The notes under the pieces: model-generated
The model's input: the letters and a program-made list of their open reading frames with translations, nothing else
What the model was told of the DNA's origin: nothing
The model's database searches: none
Assembly: GCA_024693325.1 (NCBI GenBank)
Contig: JAILLA010000048.1
Span: 1 to 64,000, forward strand
DNA: 64,000 nt
Direction of reading: 5' to 3'
Source: Solobacterium sp.
Lineage (GTDB): Bacteria; Bacillota_I; Bacilli_A; Erysipelotrichales; Erysipelotrichaceae
Made by a program: the position numbers and the translations under genes
Shown here: positions 42,117 through 49,302 of the stretch, one piece after another
How the letters are laid out: every line of letters starts with the position of its first letter
How positions within the stretch are numbered: position 1 is the stretch's first letter

Positions 42117-44044
42117 ACCGCTATTATGGATTTGACCTCGGTGATGCCGAGAGTGCCGTTACGAGACTGGACAGATATGAACAGCTCGTACCGGAAGTCC
42201 TCAGCATCCGTGAAATGAAGAGCTTTGTAACAGCATATGCGCTCTTAAAGAACGGTGATCTGCTGATCGGCGAAGGCGCATGCTATGACCCGGACGCAGT
42301 GACCAGGAAGATCCGCTTCAAGAGCAGGTTCCTGAATGACGCAACATCCGCCAAAGATATCAAGAGCTTCGCTTCCGGTGTTCTGGGTGAACTGTATCTG
42401 AACGGTGACCTGATCAAAGGTGATGACTGCAGCTTTTACATCGGCTGTCCTGCCGGATGGGATAAGGCTGCCAGGGAAGCATACCGTGAGATCTTTGAGC
42501 GTACCGGTTATCCGCCGGCAAAGATCATTTCGGAATCCAGGGCTGCGCTTGTTTCAGCCTGCCAGTCCAAACACCTGCAGGTCGGATATGACATCCTTTC
42601 CAGGCCTGTGCTTGTCGTAGACATTGGTTCTTCCACGACTGACTTTGCCTATATCATGGGCGGCAAGGAAGTTGAACTGAAGACAGGTGGGGAAGTATAC
42701 CTGGGCGGCGGCATCATGGATGAGATCCTGCTCGAGGAATCTGTGAATGCGTCAAACGATCCGAAAAAGATCCGGAAGATCTTCAGTGAGAGTGATGCCT
42801 GGAGAAGCTATTGCGAGTTTGCCTGCAGAAGGCTGAAGGAAAAATACTTCTCGGATGAAGAATACTGGAAGAAGAATGACTGCCAGCAGACAGTCACGAT
42901 CCGCTATACAAGACTGCCTGTCAGGCTGACGCTGCGACTCAATGAAAAGATCGCAGACAGACTGCTGAACAGGGGAGTAGAACGCCTGAACGGCAAGTCG
43001 TTCAAAGAAGTCTTCCTGGAAAGCCTTTACCAGGCGAAGGAAGGCATTACGGAAAAACAGCCTGAGCTGATCTTCCTGACAGGAGGCGTCTCCAAGATGC
43101 CTGCCGTGAAGAAATGGTGTCAGGAGGTCTTTGAGGATGCTGTGATCATCAGCGGAAGCGAACCGGAGTTCTCAGTCGCCAAAGGACTTGCATACTGCGG
43201 CAAGATCGATGATGAACTGAAGGAATTCAAGATGGAGATCGACCGCCTTAAGGAAAGCAGTATCGTTGAGAACATCGTCATGAACAATATTCTGACGCTT
43301 TACCGGAATGCCGTGGATACATTTGTTGACCCGATCCTGGAAAATGTTGCACTGCCCGTGATCGAACGCTGGCGGCGCGGTGAGATCGAGAAGCTCGATA
43401 TGATCGACGGGGAACTGCAGAAAGAGATCGATGCCTATCTGCACACAGATGAGGCGAGAAAACTTCTGATGAAGCCTGTCACATCATGGCTGAAGACAGT
43501 TTCCTATGCCCTGGAAGAGTATACGATGCCGATCTGCGTCAAGCATAACGTACCGTATTCCGCATTGAGCCTGAACTCCTATCTGTCGATGTCAGACATC
43601 GACTTCAAGGTCGATACAAAGGACCTGTTTGCGGTCGATGAGATCACATGGATGATCGATACGATCGTATCCATTATCATCGGTCTGTTGTGCGGAGGCA
43701 GCGGTCTGGCCCTGATCGCCAACGGTCTGCCCGGCATTTTTGCCGGAGCGATCATTTCACTGCTCATCCTGGCATTGGGCAAGGAAAAGATGCAGGAGGC
43801 GATCCTGGCTTCGAAGATTCCGGTGGCAGTCAGAAAACTGATCCCGAAGTCCTACTTTGAAGTACGTATGTACAGGATCTCCCAGGAAGTACGTGATAAT
43901 CTCTACGCAAACCTGGAAAAGGAAAAGAATGAAGAGATCACGGAACGCATCGTACGTGAGATCTCCGATCAGATCGAAACATGCCTGACGAAGATGGCTG
44001 AAGTCGTCGAGATCCCGCTGGGAGACAAGAATCTGTATCAGTGA
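42113..44044 (+). CDS. Hsp70-like ATPase with C-terminal membrane segments
   Basis: A 643-residue protein. Residues 1-350 form an actin/Hsp70 ATPase: Y-Y-G-F-D-L-G at the start (phosphate 1), V-L-V-V-D-I-G-S-S-T-T-D near 165-176 (phosphate 2) and I-F-L-T-G-G-V-S near 321-328 (adenosine). The normal substrate-binding domain is absent; a helical region follows and then two membrane segments (about 513-557) and a charged cytoplasmic tail. This is not DnaK: it lacks the DnaK linker and peptide-binding sheet. A membrane-bound ATPase acting with the upstream partner is inferred. No J-domain protein is nearby. Confidence 0.85.
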   Translation: MNRYYGFDLGDAESAVTRLDRYEQLVPEVLSIREMKSFVTAYALLKNGDLLIGEGACYDPDAVTRKIRFKSRFLNDATSAKDIKSFASGVLGELYLNGDLIKGDDCSFYIGCPAGWDKAAREAYREIFERTGYPPAKIISESRAALVSACQSKHLQVGYDILSRPVLVVDIGSSTTDFAYIMGGKEVELKTGGEVYLGGGIMDEILLEESVNASNDPKKIRKIFSESDAWRSYCEFACRRLKEKYFSDEEYWKKNDCQQTVTIRYTRLPVRLTLRLNEKIADRLLNRGVERLNGKSFKEVFLESLYQAKEGITEKQPELIFLTGGVSKMPAVKKWCQEVFEDAVIISGSEPEFSVAKGLAYCGKIDDELKEFKMEIDRLKESSIVENIVMNNILTLYRNAVDTFVDPILENVALPVIERWRRGEIEKLDMIDGELQKEIDAYLHTDEARKLLMKPVTSWLKTVSYALEEYTMPICVKHNVPYSALSLNSYLSMSDIDFKVDTKDLFAVDEITWMIDTIVSIIIGLLCGGSGLALIANGLPGIFAGAIISLLILALGKEKMQEAILASKIPVAVRKLIPKSYFEVRMYRISQEVRDNLYANLEKEKNEEITERIVREISDQIETCLTKMAEVVEIPLGDKNLYQ

Positions 44045-44050
44045 GTCTCT

Positions 44051-44476
44051 ATGATCAGAAAAACAGAAATACAGGACATGGAGGCCGTATACAGGCTCAT
44101 GTGCGAACTGGAACGGACAGAACTGGATAAGACCGCTTTTACAGAGATCTTTGAACAGCAGTTATGTTCCGAACAGTGGGAAAGCTATGTATTTGAACAG
44201 GATAACGCTGTTATTGGTTTTATCAACATGCGGTTCGAGCGCCAGCTGCATCATGCGGACATGGTTGCCGAGATCCTGGAGCTCTGTGTAACAGAGAAAT
44301 ACAGGAATCAGGGCATCGGAACACAGCTGTTCCGACAGGCAAAGGAAACCGCAGAACAGCATCACGCGGTCAGACTGGAACTGTCCACATCTACATGGAG
44401 AACCGATGCCCAGCGGTTCTACGAACGGCAGGGAATGGATAAGAGCCACTACAATCTGACATACGATTACGAATAA
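44051..44476 (+). CDS. GNAT family N-acetyltransferase
   Basis: A 141-residue acetyltransferase with the motif V-T-E-K-Y-R-N-Q-G-I-G-T-Q-L-F-R-Q-A near 78-95 (acetyl-CoA loop) and the closing A-Q-R-F-Y-E-R-Q-G-M. Only 6 bases separate it from the Hsp70-like gene, so it is probably in the same transcript and ends at the strong terminator at 44478. Substrate unknown. Confidence 0.9.
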   Translation: MIRKTEIQDMEAVYRLMCELERTELDKTAFTEIFEQQLCSEQWESYVFEQDNAVIGFINMRFERQLHHADMVAEILELCVTEKYRNQGIGTQLFRQAKETAEQHHAVRLELSTSTWRTDAQRFYERQGMDKSHYNLTYDYE

Positions 44477-44477
44477 G

Positions 44478-44512
44478 AAAACGGACGGGATCGATCATTG
44501 CCCGTCCGTTTT
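44478..44512. terminator. Bidirectional terminator
   Basis: Perfect 12-bp stem AAAACGGACGGG/CCCGTCCGTTTT serving the convergent GNAT and GH43-like genes. Confidence 0.92.
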
Positions 44513-44514
44513 GA

Positions 44515-45705
44515 TCATGTACCGTAAGCGTTCTGGATGCGTTCCATTTCCTTCCATGTGACCGGAAGGGCGCAGCTGTGTGCCGGGGCATCCAGCGGGA
44601 TCAGCAGATCGCTGTCAGCGATCTCCCTGATATCAGGATCTTTCAGATCTGACAGATAGAGTGCCTTGAACTGAAACCTTGTATAGTCATCGTAGTAAAG
44701 ATACCAGCCGGGTCCTTCCAGATCCTTCATGATCATCGGACCTTCGCTCTGATGTCCTGTCACCGGTCCGGTCACAGTCTGCCAGTCATTCCAGGAAGTT
44801 TCCGAGAATCCGAAGAAGAGCTGGGAATGTTCCTCCATCGGTTCACGCTCATCCTTGGCGCAGATCAGCCATTGATGTCCGTCTTTGACGACCGTTCCGT
44901 CAATGACCGGATGATCCGTCAGTTCCAGCTTCTGCGGGTATGAGAAGGCATTGAGGTCGGATGATGTATTGAAGAACATACTGCCGTCCTTCACGGATGA
45001 CCAAAATATGACATATCTTCCGATCGTATGGTCCCAAAAGATCTCCGGTGCCCATGCCTGTTCTTCCGAGAGCTTTGTATCATCGGTCGAAGCGTTTACC
45101 TTCAGAAGGCGTTCGTTCTCAAAGGTGATCAGATCGGGTGAATCAAATACATAGATGGAATCCGTATCATAACCCTGTGTCGCGGTGACGCCGAATGTTC
45201 CGTCCTGTTTGCGGAACAGGGCAGGATCCCTTAAGCGCTTTGTTCCTGTCTTTGCGGAAAGGACAGCCTTGTCTTCATACAGCTTGAACCAGTATTTGCA
45301 GTCAAACGTATACGCAAGCTTCATACACTCCGCTTCATCGCCTTTTTCACTGAAGTAGCTGATGATATATCCGCTCCATGGATCCAGCAGGAGCCGTTCC
45401 AGTTCATATGCACCGCTGCCGTCTTTCGCTGACAGGGTGATATTCTCATATTCCCCGGAAGATTCTGTTTTGCGGATACAGCCGTCAATGATCTCTGCAT
45501 TGCCCGAAAGGACCTGCCAGTCAAATCCTGGCGGAAGCTGATCACCGTCATTCAGAAAGTAATCCAGTTCAGCATTGATATCCGTATAGTCAGCAGATTC
45601 CGGCAGGACAGGCTCTTCCGAGGGCTCAATGCCATGGGTATTGACCTGCTGAGAGGCGCAGCCTGTCATCAGCAGGAATGATAATACAAGACATGTTTTT
45701 CTCAT
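44515..45705 (-). CDS. GH43-like five-bladed propeller lipoprotein
   Basis: A 396-residue lipoprotein: signal peptide with F-L-L-M-T-G-C16, a beta-sandwich-like N-terminal part, then a propeller with R-D-P-A-L-F, A-W-A-P-E-I-F-W and Y-V-I-F-W-S-S, the recurring strands of the GH43/GH117 fold. Asp of R-D-P and Glu of W-A-P-E match positions usually catalytic in GH43, but the third residue cannot be placed, so activity on arabinose- or xylose-type links is inferred. Cell-surface. The promoter directly abuts the ATG and no ribosome site is seen. Confidence 0.75.
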   Translation of the reverse strand: MRKTCLVLSFLLMTGCASQQVNTHGIEPSEEPVLPESADYTDINAELDYFLNDGDQLPPGFDWQVLSGNAEIIDGCIRKTESSGEYENITLSAKDGSGAYELERLLLDPWSGYIISYFSEKGDEAECMKLAYTFDCKYWFKLYEDKAVLSAKTGTKRLRDPALFRKQDGTFGVTATQGYDTDSIYVFDSPDLITFENERLLKVNASTDDTKLSEEQAWAPEIFWDHTIGRYVIFWSSVKDGSMFFNTSSDLNAFSYPQKLELTDHPVIDGTVVKDGHQWLICAKDEREPMEEHSQLFFGFSETSWNDWQTVTGPVTGHQSEGPMIMKDLEGPGWYLYYDDYTRFQFKALYLSDLKDPDIREIADSDLLIPLDAPAHSCALPVTWKEMERIQNAYGT

Positions 45706-45711
45706 GACTGC

Positions 45712-45740
45712 ATTTTACAAAAAAGATAAAGTACCATCAA
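45712..45740 (-). promoter_or_regulatory. Promoter abutting the GH43-like start codon
   Basis: On the minus strand TTGATG (45740-45735), a 17-base spacer and TAAAAT (45717-45712), then only 6 bases to the ATG at 45705. Transcription should begin at the start codon, giving a leaderless message. Confidence 0.6.
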
Positions 45741-45811
45741 GTAAGCCTTGTAAAAATGGAACTCATGAGCAGTCATGCATAGACTTCATGTGATAATCTG
45801 AAATCAGGAAC

Positions 45812-45831
45812 ATGGGAGAAATGACTCCCAT
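45812..45831 (+). promoter_or_regulatory. 5'-leader hairpin before DUF4298 gene
   Basis: Perfect 7-bp stem ATGGGAG/CTCCCAT with a six-base loop, 16 bases before the start codon of the DUF4298 gene and just upstream of its GAGGTGG site. Possible translational control. Confidence 0.4.
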
Positions 45832-45847
45832 TATCATGAGGTGGAAT

Positions 45848-46159
45848 ATGTCAAAACAGACAGAACGGATCATGGCTATGGAACAACGTCTTGATCAGTG
45901 CCAGGATGCGGCTGACAGAATGCTGGATGCCTTGTATGTTTATGAAACAACATTCGCGGATCTTCAGAAGCTTGCCGGGTATTATGAAAGCCGGCAGTGG
46001 AGAAAGGATTTTGAGGATGATGAAAAGGGGAAGCTTCCGCATGATCTGAAGCGCGGCGTGCTCTCGGAAGACGCTGTTTATGATCTTCTGACAGACAGCA
46101 GGGAGATCTCTGTGAGAATGCTGAAGATCGTTGAAAAGATGATGGGCAGCATTCTCTGA
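45848..46159 (+). CDS. DUF4298 protein
   Basis: A 103-residue protein matching DUF4298 throughout: R-I-M-A-M-E-Q-R-L-D, L-A-G-Y-Y-E-S-R-Q-W-R-K-D-F, then K-G-K-L-P-H-D-L-K-R-G-V-L-S-E-D-A-V-Y-D-L-L. Small, helical, cytoplasmic, function unknown and common in Firmicutes. Start at 45848 by GAGGTGG. Confidence 0.85.
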   Translation: MSKQTERIMAMEQRLDQCQDAADRMLDALYVYETTFADLQKLAGYYESRQWRKDFEDDEKGKLPHDLKRGVLSEDAVYDLLTDSREISVRMLKIVEKMMGSIL

Positions 46160-46185
46160 TCGCCCGTATTCTGACGCCATAAATG

Positions 46186-46216
46186 AAAACAACCGCCTTT
46201 TGTCTGCGGTTGTTTT
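46186..46216. terminator. Bidirectional terminator
   Basis: 11-bp stem AAAACAACCGC/GCGGTTGTTTT between the convergent DUF4298 and aminotransferase genes. Confidence 0.9.
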
Positions 46217-46224
46217 GGCATCAG

Positions 46225-47082
46225 TTATCCTAACTTCCAGCCGATCTCTTTTTCGACCCGGTCGAAGTATGCTTTCTGAAGTTTCAGGAAGAGCTCACGG
46301 TCTTTCATGCCGACAGGTTTTCCGTCAAGCGTATCTGCTGCGGCAGTGACTTTTGTTGTGCTGCAGACGATGACTTCATCAGCGTTCCATACTTCATCCA
46401 TTGTGACATCACGCATCTGCGTTGGTACACCGAGTTCTTCAGCGATCTCAAAGAGATGCTTTCTGGAAATGCTCGGCAGGATGAGTTCGTTCAGTTTCGG
46501 ACCGATAAGTACGCCGTCTTTCAGTAACAGCAATGAACTGTGCGCGCATTCCGTCAGCTGATTTCCTCTGTGCAGGACTGCTTCACCGCAGCCTGCTTCC
46601 TTGGCACGCTGTGAGGCGACGACATTGGGGATCAGGTTCAGTGTCTTGATGTTGCAGTGAAAGAATCTAGTATCTTCCCAGGTGATCAGCTTCATAGGGA
46701 TGCTGTAATCCATTGCCTTGGCTTCCGTGATGGTGATCAGCAGGGTGGGTTTATTGGACGGATCCGGATAAACATGGTTGCGCTTGCTGTTGGAACGGGA
46801 AGACTGCCAGTAGATGACGACAGCTCCGTCTGTTTCTGCTGCGTCAACGCATTTCTGGATCTCTGCAGTCAGTTCTTCTCTTGTTAACGGGAAATCGATC
46901 TCCAGCATACGGCAGGAATTGTAGAAGCGGTCGAGATGGTCGTTCATGGCAAACAGATGATGGTTATAGGCAAATGTGACATCATAGACACCGTCACCAA
47001 AGTACAGTGCGCGGTCCTGCATGGGTATTTTCACTTCATTCAGCAGTCCCATTTCACCGTTGTAATATCCGATTTCTTTCAT
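46225..47082 (-). CDS. Class IV aminotransferase (D-amino-acid transaminase/BCAT type)
   Basis: A 285-residue PLP enzyme. Seen: R-A-L-Y-F-G-D-G-V-Y-D near 24-34, catalytic lysine in C-N-I-K146-T-L-N-L, the phosphate cup E-A-V-L-H-R-G-N and T-E-C-A-H-S-S-L near 178-185. Length fits D-alanine aminotransferase, which makes D-glutamate for the cell wall; branched-chain or ADC lyase roles are not excluded. Start at 47082 by AAAGGAG; a longer frame to 47106 begins upstream of that site. Confidence 0.88.
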   Translation of the reverse strand: MKEIGYYNGEMGLLNEVKIPMQDRALYFGDGVYDVTFAYNHHLFAMNDHLDRFYNSCRMLEIDFPLTREELTAEIQKCVDAAETDGAVVIYWQSSRSNSKRNHVYPDPSNKPTLLITITEAKAMDYSIPMKLITWEDTRFFHCNIKTLNLIPNVVASQRAKEAGCGEAVLHRGNQLTECAHSSLLLLKDGVLIGPKLNELILPSISRKHLFEIAEELGVPTQMRDVTMDEVWNADEVIVCSTTKVTAAADTLDGKPVGMKDRELFLKLQKAYFDRVEKEIGWKLG

Positions 47083-47165
47083 AACAGAAATTCTCCTTTG
47101 GTTCATTATAATCCAAACGATGATATTTGAAGCAGTTTCATGTATGATTTAAGAGAGGTGGTATT

Positions 47166-47813
47166 ATGACAAAAGGTACAATTTTCGATATGGATGGTCT
47201 CCTGTTTGATACAGAACAGGTCTTTCAGAAAAACTGGCAGAAAATAGCCGATGAAATGGGTGTCGTACTTGATCCCGAATTCCGCAGTACGATCTGCGGT
47301 ACAAACGGTGCCCTGATGAATTCCATTATTGAACGTTTCTATCATGTAGAAGACGGCCAGCCGATCCAGGAAGCTGTATACAGAATGGTTCATGAGGACC
47401 TGGAAAAAGAAGTGCCCGAAAAACCCGGCCTGAGAGAGATCCTGAAATTCTTCAAGGAAAACGGATACCGGGTCGCTGTCGCGTCATCCAGTACAAAAGA
47501 ACAGATACGGCATAATCTGGAGAGTGCAGGTGTTGCAGAATATTTTGACGCGCTGGTTTCCGGCAAGGAAGTCGAGCACGGCAAGCCGGCTCCCGATGTA
47601 TTCCTGAAAGCGGCAGCCGATATCGGATGTGCCCCGGAAGACTGCTATGTCTTTGAAGATGCGTTCAACGGCGTTAAAGCAGGGTATGCGGCAGGTTCCA
47701 AGGTCATCATGATCCCGGATATGCTGCAGCCGACAGATGAGATCAGGGCACTGACGCATCATGTATGCTCCAGTCTGCTGGAAGCAGTTGAAGTGTTGTC
47801 CAAAGAGATCTGA
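47166..47813 (+). CDS. HAD hydrolase, beta-phosphoglucomutase-like
   Basis: A 215-residue HAD subfamily IA protein. Seen: I-F-D8-M-D10-G-L-L-F-D-T-E, A-V-A-S-S-S-T-K-E-Q near 106-115, G-K-P-A-P-D-V-F near 142-149 and F-E-D-A-F-N-G-V. Cap domain between. It is either a sugar-phosphate phosphatase or beta-phosphoglucomutase; the sequence does not decide. Start by GAGGTGG. Confidence 0.92.
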   Translation: MTKGTIFDMDGLLFDTEQVFQKNWQKIADEMGVVLDPEFRSTICGTNGALMNSIIERFYHVEDGQPIQEAVYRMVHEDLEKEVPEKPGLREILKFFKENGYRVAVASSSTKEQIRHNLESAGVAEYFDALVSGKEVEHGKPAPDVFLKAAADIGCAPEDCYVFEDAFNGVKAGYAAGSKVIMIPDMLQPTDEIRALTHHVCSSLLEAVEVLSKEI

Positions 47814-47840
47814 CAGTATGGGAAACCATGCTGTTTTTTT
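47814..47840 (+). terminator. Terminator of HAD gene
   Basis: 8-bp stem CAGTATGG/CCATGCTG with a GAAA tetraloop and one G-U pair, then seven T. Confidence 0.9.
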
Positions 47841-48046
47841 CTGCAGGGATGTGCACACAGAATGCACAGCAAACGCAGAAGAAATCGCATGATATTGCCT
47901 GTAGTACGGCAGGGCAGTTTTCATATTGGCAATGACTGCTGCCTTGTTTTTCTGTGCCTGTTCTGATCTGCACAGGACAGGTATATGGAAGCAAGGACTT
48001 ATTTCCTGACGGAGCGGATGATCCCGCAAAGTGGTATGATAGGAAC

Positions 48047-48676
48047 ATGCTGAAGGATGCGGACATCAGGGAACCATTATTCGTTTTTCTTGAAAAGGAA
48101 TACGGGATCATAAGGATCATTGAAGAAACAAGAGCTTCGGAATCCATTGCCGACGTGATCATGGTAACGCCGTATGAGCTGTACGGGATCGAGATCAAAA
48201 GCGATGCGGACAGCTATGCTAGACTGTCTTCTCAGGTGAAAAACTATGATGAATGCTTTGACCGCAATATTGCCGTGGTCGGGACCAGGCACGCGGAAGG
48301 CGTGAAGAAGCACATCCCTGAATACTGGGGCATCATTACCGCGGAGGAAACAGAAGACGGCATTGATTTTTATATTGTGCGCCAGCCGCTGCCGAATCCT
48401 CATGTGAACTCTCTGAAAAAGATACGGATCCTGTGGAGGGAAGAACTGAACCGTATCCTGAAACGCCATGAACTGCCTGCTTATGCCCAGAAGTCCAAGG
48501 AATTCGTCCGGCTGAAACTGGTTGAAAAGGTCGATGAACTGACATTGAATGCAGACATATGCGACGCGCTCTTTGAACGTGATTATGCAGGTATTGCCGA
48601 AAGGATCAATGCCTACAGACAGGCACACAGCAGGAGAAAGAGAAAAACAAGAAAACGCCGTAAATGCATTGCGTAA
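48047..48676 (+). CDS. sce7726 family protein (PD-(D/E)xK nuclease-like)
   Basis: A 209-residue protein. The start M-L-K-D-A-D-I-R-E-P-L is the usual opening of the sce7726 family, so ATG 48047 is preferred over a longer frame from 47954. Seen: D36, then G-I-E49-I-K51-S-D-A-D and S-S-Q-V-K-N-Y-D-E-C-F-D, consistent with a restriction-endonuclease-like fold; a basic tail of Arg/Lys follows (about 190-209). Family knowledge: function unproven, often in accessory regions. It may act on DNA. The TATGAT six bases before the ATG could make its message nearly leaderless. Confidence 0.75.
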   Translation: MLKDADIREPLFVFLEKEYGIIRIIEETRASESIADVIMVTPYELYGIEIKSDADSYARLSSQVKNYDECFDRNIAVVGTRHAEGVKKHIPEYWGIITAEETEDGIDFYIVRQPLPNPHVNSLKKIRILWREELNRILKRHELPAYAQKSKEFVRLKLVEKVDELTLNADICDALFERDYAGIAERINAYRQAHSRRKRKTRKRRKCIA

Positions 48677-48697
48677 GCGTTTACATAATACTATAAT
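48669..48697 (+). promoter_or_regulatory. Promoter of the TetR-GH2-GPH-GH36 operon
   Basis: TTGCGT (48669-48674), 17-base spacer, TATAAT (48692-48697). The -35 overlaps the stop of the sce7726 gene. The operator candidate begins at the last base of the -10. Confidence 0.7.
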
Positions 48698-48726
48698 GGA
48701 AACCAGAAAGAATTAATTGGTTTCCA
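48697..48726. promoter_or_regulatory. TetR operator candidate
   Basis: Inverted repeat TGGAAACCA (48697-48705) and TGGTTTCCA (48718-48726), 12-base spacer, placed over the transcription start. Position and symmetry suit a dimeric repressor blocking its own operon. Confidence 0.6.
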
Positions 48727-48735
48727 AAGCAAATT

Positions 48736-49302
48736 ATGGATGAGTTAAGGACAGATGTTTTAAATGAAGCTCTCAGTCTGTTCAGAGAGAAGGGACTGAA
48801 GTTTACGATGCAGGATATTGCCGGCAGGCTTCATATTGCCAAAAAGACGATGTACAAGCTGTTTGCCTCAAAAGAAGAGCTGCTGCTGGCATTGCTGGAT
48901 GATGGCTATGAGAAGATCCATGCGGAGAAAAAGAAGGTCATTGAAAGTGATCTGCCTCTGCTGGAAAAGATCGAAAAGGTCATCATTGCCATGCCTGAGC
49001 AGTATGAAGTTCTGGATTTCAGACAGCTTGACGGCCTGTATGAAAAGTATCCGGCTGTCGCGAAGGCACTCAGTGATCACCTGAAGAATGACTGGGATCC
49101 GACGATCGCTCTTTTGAAAGAAGGCATCAGCGCTGGTGTCATCAGGGATATCAATATTGATGTCCTGCGCATGATGATCACTTCCGCCATCCAGGGCTTC
49201 GTAACATCGGACGACCTGGAAGTACACAACATTGCTTACACGGATGCTTTGGAAAGCATGATGGATATCCTGATGAGAGGGATCAGAGGTGAGGGGAAAT
49301 GA
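48736..49302 (+). CDS. TetR/AcrR family transcriptional regulator
   Basis: A 188-residue regulator with an N-terminal HTH (about 8-50: M-Q-D-I-A-G-R-L-H-I-A-K-K-T-M-Y-K-L-F-A-S-K-E-E-L-L) and a helical ligand domain. It heads an operon with a GH2 enzyme, a GPH symporter and a GH36 enzyme; its stop overlaps the next start. An inverted repeat across its own promoter is a likely operator. The inducer is presumably a galactoside or its product. No clear ribosome site precedes the ATG. Confidence 0.9.
   Translation: MDELRTDVLNEALSLFREKGLKFTMQDIAGRLHIAKKTMYKLFASKEELLLALLDDGYEKIHAEKKKVIESDLPLLEKIEKVIIAMPEQYEVLDFRQLDGLYEKYPAVAKALSDHLKNDWDPTIALLKEGISAGVIRDINIDVLRMMITSAIQGFVTSDDLEVHNIAYTDALESMMDILMRGIRGEGK

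Noticed and set aside
42113-44044. DnaK chaperone
   Set aside because: The peptide-binding domain and DnaK linker are missing and two membrane segments are present; it is Hsp70-like only in the ATPase half.
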